From: an uncultured Shinella sp.
GTDB lineage: Bacteria; Pseudomonadota; Alphaproteobacteria; Rhizobiales; Rhizobiaceae
Direction of reading: 5' to 3'
DNA: 35,318 bases
Assembly: GCF_946479415.1 (NCBI RefSeq)
Contig: NZ_CAMLFY010000041.1
Location: 1-35,318 of the forward strand
Part shown: piece by piece, positions 23,370 through 31,474 of the stretch
How positions within the stretch are numbered: the stretch's first letter is position 1
How the letters are laid out: each line of letters begins with the position of its first letter
The notes under the pieces: model-generated
What the model saw: the letters and a program-made list of their open reading frames with translations, nothing else
Databases searched by the model: none
Told to the model about the DNA's origin: nothing
Program-made: the position numbers and the translations under genes

Positions 23370-25344
23370 GGGCCTCTCCTTCGTGTCTTGCGGCGCTCTG
23401 CGCAGCGGATTTCAGCAATGCATCGGCAACCAGTGCGATTGCGGCCACGCAGAGGCCGGCGACGATGCCCGGTCCCGTCTCGCCGCGGGAAAGCGCGGTG
23501 AAGACTTCCTGGCCGAGCTCGCGCGTGCCGACGAGGGCGGCGATGACCAGCATGGACAGCGCCATCATCACTGTCTGGTTGATGCCGAGAATGAGCGTCG
23601 GCAAGGCGGCGGGCAGGCGCACGAAGCGGAAGGACTGCCAGGGCGTGCAACCCGACATCAACGCCGCCTCGATGCGTTCGGAAGGCACATGCGCCATGCC
23701 CGCCATGCCGTAGCGCACGGCCGGCGCGACGGCATAGGAGACGATGGCGATCAGCGCGGAAAAATCGCCGTTGCGGAAGAGCATGACGGCCGGCAGCAGA
23801 TAGACGAGGGTCGGCAGGGTTTGCAGCGTGTCGAGCACAAGCTGCACCGGGTGATGCAGCCGGGGATGACCCGAAACCCAGATGCCGAAAGGCAGGCCGA
23901 TGGCCAGCGCCAGCGCGACGGCGAGAACGGTGAGGTAGATCGACGACATGGCAGCCTGCCAGTAGCCGGTCACCAGCACGAAAAGCATCAGCAGGATGAC
24001 CGTGAGCGCGGTGCGCGCACCGCCCAGCGCGTAGCCCGCCAGCGCCAGCAGGACGATGACGACGCTCCAGGGGGCGGCCTGCAACAGGTTGCGCATGGGG
24101 TTCATCACGCCGAGCAGCATGGCAGTGCGGAGCGCTTCCAGCGGCTCGTAGAAGTTCTGGTTGATCAGGCTGACGGCGCCGTTCCAGAAGGGCGCGGTTG
24201 TCAGCGTCCAGCCGGTGGGCCAAGCGGAGAGCGCGGGCAAGGCGAGGCTGGCAAGGGTCGGCACCAGAAGCAGGAGGGCGGCGGCGAGCGTATCGCGGCG
24301 ATGCCAGAGACCTTGCCGCCCGGTCGACTGGTTGTGCGCAGCGGCCTGCGTCAGCCGGTCGAGAACGACGGCAAGCGCCACGATGCCCATGCCTGCCTCG
24401 AAGCCGGCACCGAAGTCGAGGCGGCGCAGCGCGCGCAGCACGTCGTAGCCGAGGCCGCCCGCGCCGATCATCGAGGCGATGATGACCATGTTGAGCGTCA
24501 TCATCACCACCTGGTTGAGCCCGATGGCAAGCCGGGGTGCCGCAACCGGCAGCTCGACCTTCCACAGCGTTTGCGCCCGGCTGCAACCGGTCATGCGGGC
24601 AAGCTCGAGCGTCTCGGAGGGGACGGAGCGCAATGCCAGCACCGTGGCATGCACCATCGGCGGCAGGGCATAGACGACGGTGGCGAAGAGGGCGGCACTC
24701 GGGCCATAGCCGAAGAGCAGCAGGGTCGGCAGGAGATAGGAGAAGATCGGCACGGTCTGCATGACGTTCATGATTGCCCTGAGCCAGATCTCGGCGCGGG
24801 CGGAACGATAGGCCCAGATGCCCATGGCGAGGCCGAGGACGAGGGCGGCGACAACACAGATGACGACAGAGGCAAGCGTCGTCATGGCCGAGGCCCAAAG
24901 GCCGAAGAAGACGAGATAGGCGCCGGCCAGAAGCGTGAGCACGGCGAGGCCGTGCCCCGAAAGCCGCAGGCCGAGCAGGGCAGTAGCGAGGATCACGCCG
25001 AGCCAGCTCAGCGGTGGCGCAAGATGCACCTTGTTGAAGCCGGCGCCCTTTACCCAGCCGTCGGCGAGAACGAATTTCAGCCAGTCGATCGGCAGTTGTG
25101 CGGCAGATGCCAGCGCGCGGGTGATGTCGGCGATCTTCACGCCCGATATCGCCGCATCGCGCGCAAACCAGTTCATGCCCGCGCCGACCCAGTCGGTCAG
25201 CGGCAGGAGCGCCTGGTCGGAGAGATGGATGAACGACGCCGGCATCAGAAGGCTGGCCGCAAGGATGCCGAGCGTCAGCGCGAAACCGGCCCAGAGACCG
25301 TACCGGCCCGTCATATCCCTCGGTTTCATGAAGACGTCTGCCAT
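23362..25344 (-). CDS. Fused double ProW-type permease of quaternary-amine ABC transporter
   Basis: The 660-residue protein is about twice the usual ProW/OpuAB length and carries two complete permease domains. Each has its own EAA-type coupling loop: [20 protein letters not shown] with [20 protein letters not shown] in the N-terminal half, and [20 protein letters not shown] with [20 protein letters not shown] in the C-terminal half. The surrounding helices are also parallel ([17 protein letters not shown] against [17 protein letters not shown]). One polypeptide could therefore supply both transmembrane domains of the importer. The gene starts 62 bases after the binding-protein stop and overlaps the ATPase gene, so a single transcript is likely. 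No frameshift is seen at the junction, so this is a genuine in-frame fusion; related fused permeases are known in rhizobia. Confidence 0.9.
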   Translation of the reverse strand: MADVFMKPRDMTGRYGLWAGFALTLGILAASLLMPASFIHLSDQALLPLTDWVGAGMNWFARDAAISGVKIADITRALASAAQLPIDWLKFVLADGWVKGAGFNKVHLAPPLSWLGVILATALLGLRLSGHGLAVLTLLAGAYLVFFGLWASAMTTLASVVICVVAALVLGLAMGIWAYRSARAEIWLRAIMNVMQTVPIFSYLLPTLLLFGYGPSAALFATVVYALPPMVHATVLALRSVPSETLELARMTGCSRAQTLWKVELPVAAPRLAIGLNQVVMMTLNMVIIASMIGAGGLGYDVLRALRRLDFGAGFEAGMGIVALAVVLDRLTQAAAHNQSTGRQGLWHRRDTLAAALLLLVPTLASLALPALSAWPTGWTLTTAPFWNGAVSLINQNFYEPLEALRTAMLLGVMNPMRNLLQAAPWSVVIVLLALAGYALGGARTALTVILLMLFVLVTGYWQAAMSSIYLTVLAVALALAIGLPFGIWVSGHPRLHHPVQLVLDTLQTLPTLVYLLPAVMLFRNGDFSALIAIVSYAVAPAVRYGMAGMAHVPSERIEAALMSGCTPWQSFRFVRLPAALPTLILGINQTVMMALSMLVIAALVGTRELGQEVFTALSRGETGPGIVAGLCVAAIALVADALLKSAAQSAARHEGEAHV

Positions 25345-25406
25345 CTCATCCCCTCCCAGGATCGGCTCAAGGCCGGGGCCGGATTACACCGGCCCCGGCT
25401 TCTATT

Positions 25407-26363
25407 TTAGTTTGCCGCGCAGGCTGCCCAGGAGCGCCATTTGGCCTCGTTCTTCGTGGCCCATTCCATGGCGACCTCGTTGACCGTGCGGCCCTTCACG
25501 TCGACCTCATGGACGAGATCGCCGAGTTCCTTGCCGTCCATGGTGAACTTGCGCACGATGTCGTAAGCGCAGGGCCACTTCTTCTCGCCGTCAGCCCAGG
25601 CCATCTTCTTGATCCAGCCTTCCGGCTTGCCGCAGTCATGGGTCGCCGTCTTGTTCTCGCCCCAGGCCGGGTCGGCGTAGCAGGCCTCTTCATAGGGCGG
25701 GAACTGGACGAAGGAGCCCTTGAAGACCGAGGGAACCCAATGCGGCTGGTAGACCCACAGGATGATCGGCGCCTTGCGCTCGTATGCGGACTGAAGCTCG
25801 GCGAACATGGCGGCTTCCGTGCCGGCATGGACGACCTCGAAGGGCAGGTCGAGCGCCTTCACGCGCTCCTCGTCGAATCCGCCCCAGCTGACCGGCGCGC
25901 CGAGATAGCGGCCCTTCGGCGTCGTTTCCGGCGAAGAAAAGGCTTCGGCACAGCTCTTCAATGCCTTCCAATCCGGCAGGCCGGGGCACTTCTCCGCCAT
26001 ATAGGCGGGATACCACCACTCTTCCTTCGCATGGGGCCCGAGCTCTCCCATGTCGAGAACCTTGCCGGTGGCAAGCGAGGCCGTGAAGGGCTTGTCCTGC
26101 GTCGTCTGCCAGGTTTCCAGTGCGATCGTCAGGTCACCATTCTCGAAGCCGGGATAGCGTGCGCTGTCGTCGGCCACGACCGTCTCGACGCTGTAGCCGT
26201 AGGTCGACAGGATGATGTTGAGGATTTCGGTGTCGATCAGCATCGACGACCAGTCGGCCACCATGAGCTTGATCGTATCGGTGGATTCCGGCTCGAAGGC
26301 GGCGGCGGGGGCCGCGGCCCCGAGGCTGAGCGCCAGCATTGCGGATGCTATCAGTTTTTTCAT
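25407..26363 (-). CDS. Quaternary-amine ABC transporter substrate-binding protein (ProX/OpuAC family)
   Basis: I started the protein at ATG 26363, giving 318 residues, because GAGGGG lies eight bases upstream and the signal peptide then begins normally ([20 protein letters not shown] with AAAFEPES after it); another ATG sits two codons upstream. The mature domain shows the OpuAC pattern: [49 protein letters not shown], the EEWWYPAYM segment, and [14 protein letters not shown]. These aromatic residues (for example W in DWSS, ETWQ, YQPHW) form the cage that holds a quaternary ammonium group in this family. It lies 28 bases after the SDR gene and before the fused permease. Exact ligand unknown. 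Confidence 0.9.
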   Translation of the reverse strand: MKKLIASAMLALSLGAAAPAAAFEPESTDTIKLMVADWSSMLIDTEILNIILSTYGYSVETVVADDSARYPGFENGDLTIALETWQTTQDKPFTASLATGKVLDMGELGPHAKEEWWYPAYMAEKCPGLPDWKALKSCAEAFSSPETTPKGRYLGAPVSWGGFDEERVKALDLPFEVVHAGTEAAMFAELQSAYERKAPIILWVYQPHWVPSVFKGSFVQFPPYEEACYADPAWGENKTATHDCGKPEGWIKKMAWADGEKKWPCAYDIVRKFTMDGKELGDLVHEVDVKGRTVNEVAMEWATKNEAKWRSWAACAAN

Positions 26364-26391
26364 GGTCATTCCCCTCTGCTTGTGTTGATCT

Positions 26392-27198
26392 TCAGCCTTT
26401 GGCGTACCAGCCATTGTCGACGTAGAGCGCCTGTCCATTGACGAAGCTGGCATCGTCGGAGGCGAGCCACAGGGCGGCGGCCGCCACTTCCTCTGGCTCG
26501 CAGAGCCGTCCCTGTACCGAATGCAGGTCGGCTTCGTTCCAGTTCTGGCCGAGCCCGTCGAGCTCGACGATCTCGCGCAGGCCGTGCGCCGTCTTGACGA
26601 AGCCGGGGCAGACGGCGTTGGCGCGGATGCCGCGGTCGCGATATTCGATGGCGATGGAGCGGGCGAGCTGGAGGACCGCGCCCTTGGTCATGCAATAGAG
26701 GCTCTCCAGCGCAAAACCCTTCTCCCCGCCGATCGAGGAGGTGATGACGATCGAGCCACCGCCGTTTTCCAGCATGTGCGAGACGACTTCGCGGCAGACC
26801 ACGAAGGCGGAGCGGACGTTGATGTCCATCAGCCGGTCGTAGTCGGCATCAGTGCTTTCATGCAACGGCTTCACGATGATCGTGCCGGCATGGCTGAACA
26901 GCGTGTCGACGCGGCCCCATTTTTCAACCACGGCCGCGAAGGACGCGCGCACGGCCGCCGTGTCCGTCACGTCGGTTTCGAGGAACAGAGCCTCGCCACC
27001 GGCCGCTTCGATCTCGGCGGCAGCGTCCGCGCCGGCGGCGGCCTGGATGTCGAAGATCGCGACGCGCGCACTGGCTTCGGCAAACATTTTGGCCGCGGCA
27101 CGACCCATGCCGTTGGCGCCGCCGGTGATGATCGCCGTTCTTCCCTCAAGCCGTCCCGTTGCGGTCGTCCGTCCCACGACCTTCGACGCGATGTTCAT
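26392..27198 (-). CDS. Short-chain dehydrogenase/reductase 1 of the betaine-type cluster
   Basis: The 268-residue SDR has the cofactor motif TGGANGMG at residues 25-32, an acidic residue after strand 2 (VAIFDIQ, Asp51) that favours NAD(H), and the catalytic set Ser154/155, Tyr168 and Lys172 in LYCMTKGA. The normal NNAG motif reads SHAG, followed by TIIVKP, a combination repeated in the other SDR of this cluster. It is preceded by a palindromic candidate operator and GGGAGGAG ribosome-binding site, and followed after 28 bases by the binding-protein gene. It likely oxidises a hydroxyl group of the imported compound or a breakdown product. Carnitine-type hydroxy-betaines are an attractive but unproven substrate. 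Confidence 0.9.
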   Translation of the reverse strand: MNIASKVVGRTTATGRLEGRTAIITGGANGMGRAAAKMFAEASARVAIFDIQAAAGADAAAEIEAAGGEALFLETDVTDTAAVRASFAAVVEKWGRVDTLFSHAGTIIVKPLHESTDADYDRLMDINVRSAFVVCREVVSHMLENGGGSIVITSSIGGEKGFALESLYCMTKGAVLQLARSIAIEYRDRGIRANAVCPGFVKTAHGLREIVELDGLGQNWNEADLHSVQGRLCEPEEVAAAALWLASDDASFVNGQALYVDNGWYAKG

Positions 27199-27217
27199 GC
27201 GCTCCTCCCGAATGGAT

Positions 27218-27242
27218 CATTGGTATATTCTTTATCCCAATG
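27218..27242. promoter_or_regulatory. Palindromic operator candidate upstream of SDR 1
   Basis: The 25-base site has arms CATTGG at 27218-27223 and CCAATG at 27237-27242, with further partial symmetry inside. It matches the site before SDR 2 at about 16 of 22 positions (pattern TTGGT-n-TATT-nn-TTA-nn-CCA). It lies 20-44 bases before the SDR 1 ATG, a typical repressor position. The GntR protein encoded between the two sites is the obvious candidate binder. Confidence 0.6.
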
Positions 27243-27342
27243 AATTGCGGCGCGATTGTCAAGCGTCAAAATTCTGCGGCGTGAAGTTTGGGAGTTTTCT
27301 GGAAGTCCCGGCGAAAACCGCCAGATGCGCCGCAGGCCCGTT

Positions 27343-28047
27343 TCAGGCGGCGTTGCGGGTCATCCGGCGGATGGCGGCCCAGAGCAGGGCGTGGAGATCG
27401 GCCATGGCGGCTTCGGAGGCGAGTGCATCCTCGCCTTCCAGCGCCCCGAGAAGATTCTCGAAGGATTTCAATGCATCGCCAGCCGAACCATCGGGTAGGG
27501 TGCCCTCGAAAGGCAGGAAGAGTTCGGCAAGCCCATCCTCGATGGCGCGGGCAAGCAGCGGGTTTTGTGAGGCGTCGCCAAGGGCAAGCAGGAACAGGGC
27601 TTCGGCCTGCTTGCGTTGCGGCGCGGTCCCCGCGGAATGCATCATGTCCGTCGCCTGGCGCAGGCGCTTGAGATCGGCAGTGCCGCGGCGCGCGGCGGCG
27701 AGGCGGGCGGCGGCGAGCTGGTTGACCGTCAGGAATTCCACGACGCGCATGGCGGCAGCCGGCGCGCGCGACATGCGGCGTCGGGCAAGCTGGGTCAGGC
27801 GATCCTCGTCCGTCACGAAGGCGCCACCCTGGGCGCCGCGGCGCACGGTGATATATTGGTTGGTCTCCAGCACGCGCAATGCTTCGCGCAGCGTCACGCG
27901 GCTGATGCCGAATTTGTCGGAAAGCTGGCGTTCAGCCGGCAGTCGCTCGGCGGGGAGCAGCAGGCCGGCATGGATTTGCCGGCGCAGCAGGTCGACGGCA
28001 AGTCCGTGGGCCGCCTGCGGTTCGACAGGTCTCAAGCCCCAGAGCAT
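27343..28047 (-). CDS. FadR-subfamily GntR transcriptional regulator
   Basis: The 234-residue protein has a GntR winged helix at residues 15-80 (LRRQIHAGLLLPAERLPAER, LSDKFGISRVTLREALRVLE, ITVRRGAQGGAFV) and an all-helical ligand-binding FCD-type domain (AMRVVEFLTVNQLAAARLAA onward). The C-terminal domain is slightly short but not truncated in an obvious way. It lies between the two SDR genes, only three bases after the SDR 2 stop, so it is translated from the same message as SDR 2 and may autoregulate. The palindromes at 28815 and 27218 share a TTGGT-type half-site fitting GntR-family operators. The effector is probably the imported amine or its oxidation product. Confidence 0.9.
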   Translation of the reverse strand: MLWGLRPVEPQAAHGLAVDLLRRQIHAGLLLPAERLPAERQLSDKFGISRVTLREALRVLETNQYITVRRGAQGGAFVTDEDRLTQLARRRMSRAPAAAMRVVEFLTVNQLAAARLAAARRGTADLKRLRQATDMMHSAGTAPQRKQAEALFLLALGDASQNPLLARAIEDGLAELFLPFEGTLPDGSAGDALKSFENLLGALEGEDALASEAAMADLHALLWAAIRRMTRNAA

Positions 28048-28050
28048 GGG

Positions 28051-28815
28051 TCACACTGCGGTGAATGTGTTGTCGACGAAGATTTCCGCGCCGTTGACGA
28101 AGCTTGACGCATCCGAGGCGAGGAACAGCGCGACTTCCGCGACCTCCTCGGGCTCGCAAATGCGGCCCTGCATGGCGTTGACGTCGTTTTCCGACGCAAA
28201 AACCCCGTAGCTGCGCAGCTGTTCGATCTCATGTTCACCATGCTGGGTGCGGACAAAGCTCGGGCAGATCAGATTGGACCTGATGCCCTGATCTCGATAC
28301 TCGACTGCCAGGGCACGGGCAAGTTGATGCATGGCGGATTTCGAGGCGCAATAGAGCGCTTCGAGATGGGTTGCAGCCCGCACGCCGGTCGTCGAGGTGA
28401 AGATCAGCACGCCCTTGCCTCGCTCCAGCATTTCCGGAAGCACGAGCCGCGACATCAGGAAAGCCGACTTGGCATTGTTGTCCATCAGTTCGTCCCATTC
28501 CTCCAGCGTGCATTCGAGGAACGGTTTCACGATGATGATGCCGGCGTGGTTGAACAGGACATCGACCTTGCCGAAGGCCTCCTTCGCGGCAAGATAGGCC
28601 TTCTCGGCCTCTTCCGGGCGCGACACATCGGCATGAACGAAGGCGACGTCGAGATCGCGGGTGGTGAGCGCCTCTGCCAGATGCCGGGCAGCCTCCGCGT
28701 CGCGATCCGCGATCATCACGCGGGCACCTTCCTCCGCAAACAGCTTGGCGCTTGCGGCGCCCGCACCTTTTGCGCCACCGGTGATGAGGACGGACTTTTT
28801 TGAAAGGCGTTCCAT
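28051..28815 (-). CDS. Short-chain dehydrogenase/reductase 2 of the betaine-type cluster
   Basis: The 254-residue SDR begins MERLSKKSVLITGGAKGAGA, with TGGAKGAG at residues 12-19, Asp37 after strand 2 (VMIADRD) suggesting NAD(H), and a Ser141, Tyr155, Lys159 triad in the LYCASKS context. HAGIIIVKP replaces the usual NNAG region, as in SDR 1, and both share CEPEEVA with ASD-xSFVNG near the end, so the two are paralogues. It is the first gene of the unit reading towards the transporter, with a palindrome touching its start codon. Two related dehydrogenases in one operon suggests successive oxidations or two stereoisomers of one substrate. Confidence 0.9.
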   Translation of the reverse strand: MERLSKKSVLITGGAKGAGAASAKLFAEEGARVMIADRDAEAARHLAEALTTRDLDVAFVHADVSRPEEAEKAYLAAKEAFGKVDVLFNHAGIIIVKPFLECTLEEWDELMDNNAKSAFLMSRLVLPEMLERGKGVLIFTSTTGVRAATHLEALYCASKSAMHQLARALAVEYRDQGIRSNLICPSFVRTQHGEHEIEQLRSYGVFASENDVNAMQGRICEPEEVAEVALFLASDASSFVNGAEIFVDNTFTAV

Positions 28816-28833
28816 GGTCTAAGAAATAGACCA
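28815..28833. promoter_or_regulatory. Perfect palindrome at the SDR 2 start, candidate GntR operator
   Basis: TGGTCTA-AGAAA-TAGACCA is a perfect seven-base inverted repeat with a five-base spacer. Its first base is the last base of the SDR 2 start codon region, so binding would block translation-start DNA and probably transcription. It resembles the site at 27218-27242. Its proximity to the ATG leaves no room for a Shine-Dalgarno, which suggests transcription starts close by or a short leader. Confidence 0.65.
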
Positions 28834-28838
28834 ATTGA

Positions 28839-28875
28839 ACGGCCCTGTCCAGCGAACCTCTACCGGCAGGGCCGT
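28839..28875 (-). terminator. Stem-loop between the ArgE-like gene and SDR 2
   Basis: ACGGCCCTG (28839-28847) pairs perfectly with CAGGGCCGT (28867-28875) across a 19-base loop. Read on the - strand it follows the ArgE-like gene and precedes the SDR 2 operator. There is no run of T after it, so it may be a weak or factor-dependent terminator separating the two units. Confidence 0.45.
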
Positions 28876-28944
28876 CGAACCTCCGGGTGCAAATGTCGGT
28901 TTGTCGAATTCCGTGGCGGAAATGAACAACCCGGATTCACGTGT

Positions 28945-30105
28945 CTACCCTTTTGCCGCCAGTTCATCGATCAGGCGTGTCAGCATCGTGTCGCAGTGCG
29001 CAAGCTGTTCCGCGCTGACGAACTCGTCCGGCTTGTGCCCCTGGTCCATGAAACCGGGGCCGCAGATGGCGGTGGACATGCCCAATTCCTGATCGAAGAG
29101 CCCGCCTTCGGTGCCAAAGGCGACCTTGAGCGTGCCGTCGTCGCCGAGGATCCTCTTGAGGAGGGTTACGACGGGCGCATCCGCGCCGGTGTTGAGGCCG
29201 GGATAGCCCGAGACGGGCGCGATCTCGATACAGGCCATGGGAAAGCGGTTGCGGTAGGGTTTTGCGATGGTCTCGGCATCCGCCGCGATACCGGCGAGGA
29301 TGGCATTCGGGTCGTCCTCGGCGATATTGCGGATCTCGAAATCGATCTCGCAGCGATTGGGCACGATGTTGAGTGCGATGCCGCCCTGCATCATGCCGGC
29401 ATGGATGGTGGAATAGGGAATGTCGTAGTCGTCGTCACGCGCACCATGGTCGGCCAGCGCTTCCTGCCGTGCCTGCAGCGCCTGGATGAAGGCGGCGCCG
29501 AGATGGAGCGCGTTCAGCGCGTTGGGCGCGAGCGCCGAGTGGCCCTCCTGCCCGTGGCAACAGGCGCGCAAGGCGAGTTTACCCTTATGGCCGGTGGCGA
29601 TCTTCATGCCCGTTGGTTCGCCGACAATGCAGAGCGCCGGCCGTTCGGATCGCGCCGCCAGCGCCTCGATCATGCCGCGCACGCCGATGCAGCCGACCTC
29701 CTCGTCATAGGAGAGCGCAAGATGCAGCGGGCGTTTCAGCGGGCGCTCGGCGGCAAGCAGCATGGCGCGGAGCGCCGATGCGACGAAGCCCTTCATATCC
29801 GCGGTGCCGCGACCATAGAACCGGCCGTCCCGCTCGATCATCGTGAAAGGATCGCCTGTCCACGCCTGTCCCTCGACGGGCACGACATCCGTATGGCCCG
29901 ACAGCACCACGCCGTCAGGCCCCTCCGGGCCGACGGTCGCGAAGAGGTTCGCCCGGCTGCCGTCGGGATGGGCGAACCTCTCGACGCGCGCGCCAGGGGC
30001 GCGCAGCAGGCTCTCCACATAGTCGAGCAGCGCGAGATTGGAAGTCCGTGATACCGTGGGCTCGGCGACGAGGCGGGCGAGGATTTCTGCGGTCGAGGGG
30101 ATCAT
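28945..30105 (-). CDS. argE: ArgE-like M20 deacetylase (acetylornithine deacetylase family)
   Basis: The 386-residue protein has the M20A order of metal motifs: LSGHTDVVPV with His71, GTADMKG with Asp103, SYDEEVG with Glu135/Glu136, VGEPTGMK, and a C-terminal histidine in DQGHKPDEF. ArgE removes the acetyl group from N2-acetylornithine; relatives hydrolyse other N-acyl amino acids or succinyl-diaminopimelate. It has no signal peptide. It is the last gene of a - strand unit with a polyamine-type importer, a Rid-family protein and a DUF1028 protein. In many alphaproteobacteria a similar set travels together, so this copy is more likely catabolic (deacylating an imported N-acyl compound) than the arginine-biosynthesis ArgE. 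A 140-base palindromic repeat element separates it from the DUF1028 gene. Confidence 0.85.
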   Translation of the reverse strand: MIPSTAEILARLVAEPTVSRTSNLALLDYVESLLRAPGARVERFAHPDGSRANLFATVGPEGPDGVVLSGHTDVVPVEGQAWTGDPFTMIERDGRFYGRGTADMKGFVASALRAMLLAAERPLKRPLHLALSYDEEVGCIGVRGMIEALAARSERPALCIVGEPTGMKIATGHKGKLALRACCHGQEGHSALAPNALNALHLGAAFIQALQARQEALADHGARDDDYDIPYSTIHAGMMQGGIALNIVPNRCEIDFEIRNIAEDDPNAILAGIAADAETIAKPYRNRFPMACIEIAPVSGYPGLNTGADAPVVTLLKRILGDDGTLKVAFGTEGGLFDQELGMSTAICGPGFMDQGHKPDEFVSAEQLAHCDTMLTRLIDELAAKG

Positions 30106-30156
30106 GGCTGCGTTCGCTTGGCCGGAGTGGAGAAATGGAGAAAGTGCATGGCGCTA

Positions 30157-30296
30157 AAGACCCCCTCTGTCTGTCGGCATCTCCCCCACAAGGGGGGAGA
30201 AAGGCTGGGAGCACGCGGGTCGCGAGAAATCATCCGCCGGAGAGTGCCGCGCTCAAGTCCCTCCCCCTTGTGGGGAGGGATTTAGGGAGGGGTCTT
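30157..30296. repeat. Rhizobial-type intergenic mosaic palindrome
   Basis: The ends AAGACCCC (30157-30164) and GGGGTCTT (30289-30296) are inverted. Each arm contains its own palindrome, CTCCCCCACAAGGGGGGAG (30181-30199) on the left and CTCCCCCTTGTGGGGAG (30261-30277) on the right. This compound structure is like the short interspersed mosaic elements common in intergenic DNA of rhizobia. It lies within the ArgE/DUF1028 gap, may fold in the transcript, and is not coding. Confidence 0.75.
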
Positions 30297-30304
30297 CACC
30301 CCGC

Positions 30305-30982
30305 TTACAAATCCCCCGGCACCCCATAGCTCGGCGCCCCCGAAGGGTTGAGCGCGCGAGTGACATAGGCGTCCATCTCGCCGCGCCAGCGCTCCCAAAG
30401 TGCTGCGCATTCCTCGATCGGGTCGCCCTCGGTCCAGTCGACGCGCAGGTCCGCGACGTTCCACGAGACCTTGTCGACCATGACGAGGCCCATGGAATGC
30501 ACCGGGCCTTCCTCGCCGCCCGCCGCGATCGCCCCGCGCATGGCTGATATCAGCCGGTCACCGAGATGCTGGTCTTTCGCGGCCTCGAAGGCCTCCACCA
30601 TCTTCTGCGGGATGTCGGTCGTCGTCAGCATATTGCCGGCCGCAACGGCATTGTTGCCGCGCGCCGTCGCGTGGGTGCCGAGGGTCTTTGCGCCGGAATA
30701 GCTCGCCGTCCCGCCTGCCGCATCGACCAGCGCCAGCTGGCGGTATTCGATATTCGGGGCCTCGGCGACGAGGCGTGCCAGCGCCGCTTCAGCGGAAAGG
30801 CCTGTTGCCATCAGGTCCAGCCCCTTCGGGCCGAGGCGCGGATCGGTGACGTTCTGTGTCGAGACCGCGCCGACGCCGGCGCGCACATGGGCGCAGCGCG
30901 CCGCGACACTCGGCGAGGACGAGGAGACGGCGATGCCGAACATGCCGGTTCTCTCGCAGCGCCCGGAGATGGAGAAGGTCAT
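30305..30982 (-). CDS. DUF1028 family protein (Ntn-hydrolase-like fold)
   Basis: The 225-residue product starts at ATG 30982 after GGAGG. The opening TFSISGRCERTGMFGIAVSS is the DUF1028 hallmark, followed by GVGAVSTQNVTDPRLGPKGL, LALVDAAGGTASYSG, ARGNNAVAAGNML and VDWTEGDPIEECAALW. The family is predicted to adopt an Ntn-hydrolase-like fold and is often found beside amino-acid or peptide importers and Rid proteins; its reaction is not established. It overlaps nothing but begins only 10 bases after the Rid gene. A longer in-frame extension exists upstream, but it runs antiparallel in codon usage through the Rid gene and is not credible. Confidence 0.85.
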   Translation of the reverse strand: MTFSISGRCERTGMFGIAVSSSSPSVAARCAHVRAGVGAVSTQNVTDPRLGPKGLDLMATGLSAEAALARLVAEAPNIEYRQLALVDAAGGTASYSGAKTLGTHATARGNNAVAAGNMLTTTDIPQKMVEAFEAAKDQHLGDRLISAMRGAIAAGGEEGPVHSMGLVMVDKVSWNVADLRVDWTEGDPIEECAALWERWRGEMDAYVTRALNPSGAPSYGVPGDL

Positions 30983-30992
30983 GCTGCCCTCC

Positions 30993-31415
30993 TCAGGCTT
31001 CTTCGGGGATGACGGCGGTCGCTTCGATCTCCACCAGCCATTCCGGGCGGGCGAGCGCGGAGACGACGAGGCCGGTCGAGACCGGGAAGACGCCCTGCAG
31101 GTATTTGCCCATCTCGGTATAGACGGCTTCGCGGTAGCGGATGTCGATGAGATAGACGACGACGCGGCAGATATGACTGAGGTCGGAGCCGGCCTCTTCC
31201 AGCAGCATCTTGATGTTTTCCATGGCCTTGCGCGCCTGTGCGCCGGCATCGCCGATATGCAGGCTTTCGCGTGTGTCGAGGTCCTGCGCGATCTGCCCGC
31301 GCACGAACACCGTCGCACCCCGCGCCACCACCGCCTGGCAGAGATCGTTGTTCAGCTTTTGCTCGGGATAGGTTTCCTTCGTGTTGAAGGGGCGGATACG
31401 GGTATGCACGGGCAT
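30993..31415 (-). CDS. Rid-family (YjgF/YER057c/UK114) protein lacking the deaminase arginine
   Basis: The 140-residue protein starts at ATG 31415 after AAGGAGA. The fold is clear: VFVRGQIAQDL, QARKAMENIKMLLEEAGSDL, SHICRVVVYLIDIRY, GVFPVSTGLVVSALARPEWL and VEIEATAVI. RidA deaminates reactive imines/enamines using an arginine in the strand that corresponds here to PVSTGLVV; the position reads Ser113. It therefore belongs to Rid subgroups without that arginine (Rid4-7 type), where imine hydrolysis is not expected. Its role beside a polyamine-type transporter, DUF1028 and ArgE genes is unknown but may be a related hydrolytic step. Confidence 0.85.
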   Translation of the reverse strand: MPVHTRIRPFNTKETYPEQKLNNDLCQAVVARGATVFVRGQIAQDLDTRESLHIGDAGAQARKAMENIKMLLEEAGSDLSHICRVVVYLIDIRYREAVYTEMGKYLQGVFPVSTGLVVSALARPEWLVEIEATAVIPEEA

Positions 31416-31474
31416 GTGGGTCTCCTTGGATGGCGATGGGTGGCGCCGCGGGAAACCGCGGCGCAAGAGCGGGG

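Noticed and set aside
23066..24898. 610-codon - strand frame in the permease gene
   Set aside because: It is a +1 shadow of the permease, with Arg- and His-rich composition and no start signal; the fused-permease frame has all expected motifs.
22801..25410. Very long + strand frame (869 codons) across the betaine-type transporter genes
   Set aside because: It is the antisense of the ATPase and fused permease genes, which carry clear ABC motifs; the + strand product is rich in Arg, His and Gly and matches no fold.
30983..31318. N-terminal extension of the DUF1028 frame
   Set aside because: It overlaps the whole Rid gene in another frame, and GGAGG directly before ATG 30982 fits the known DUF1028 N-terminus.
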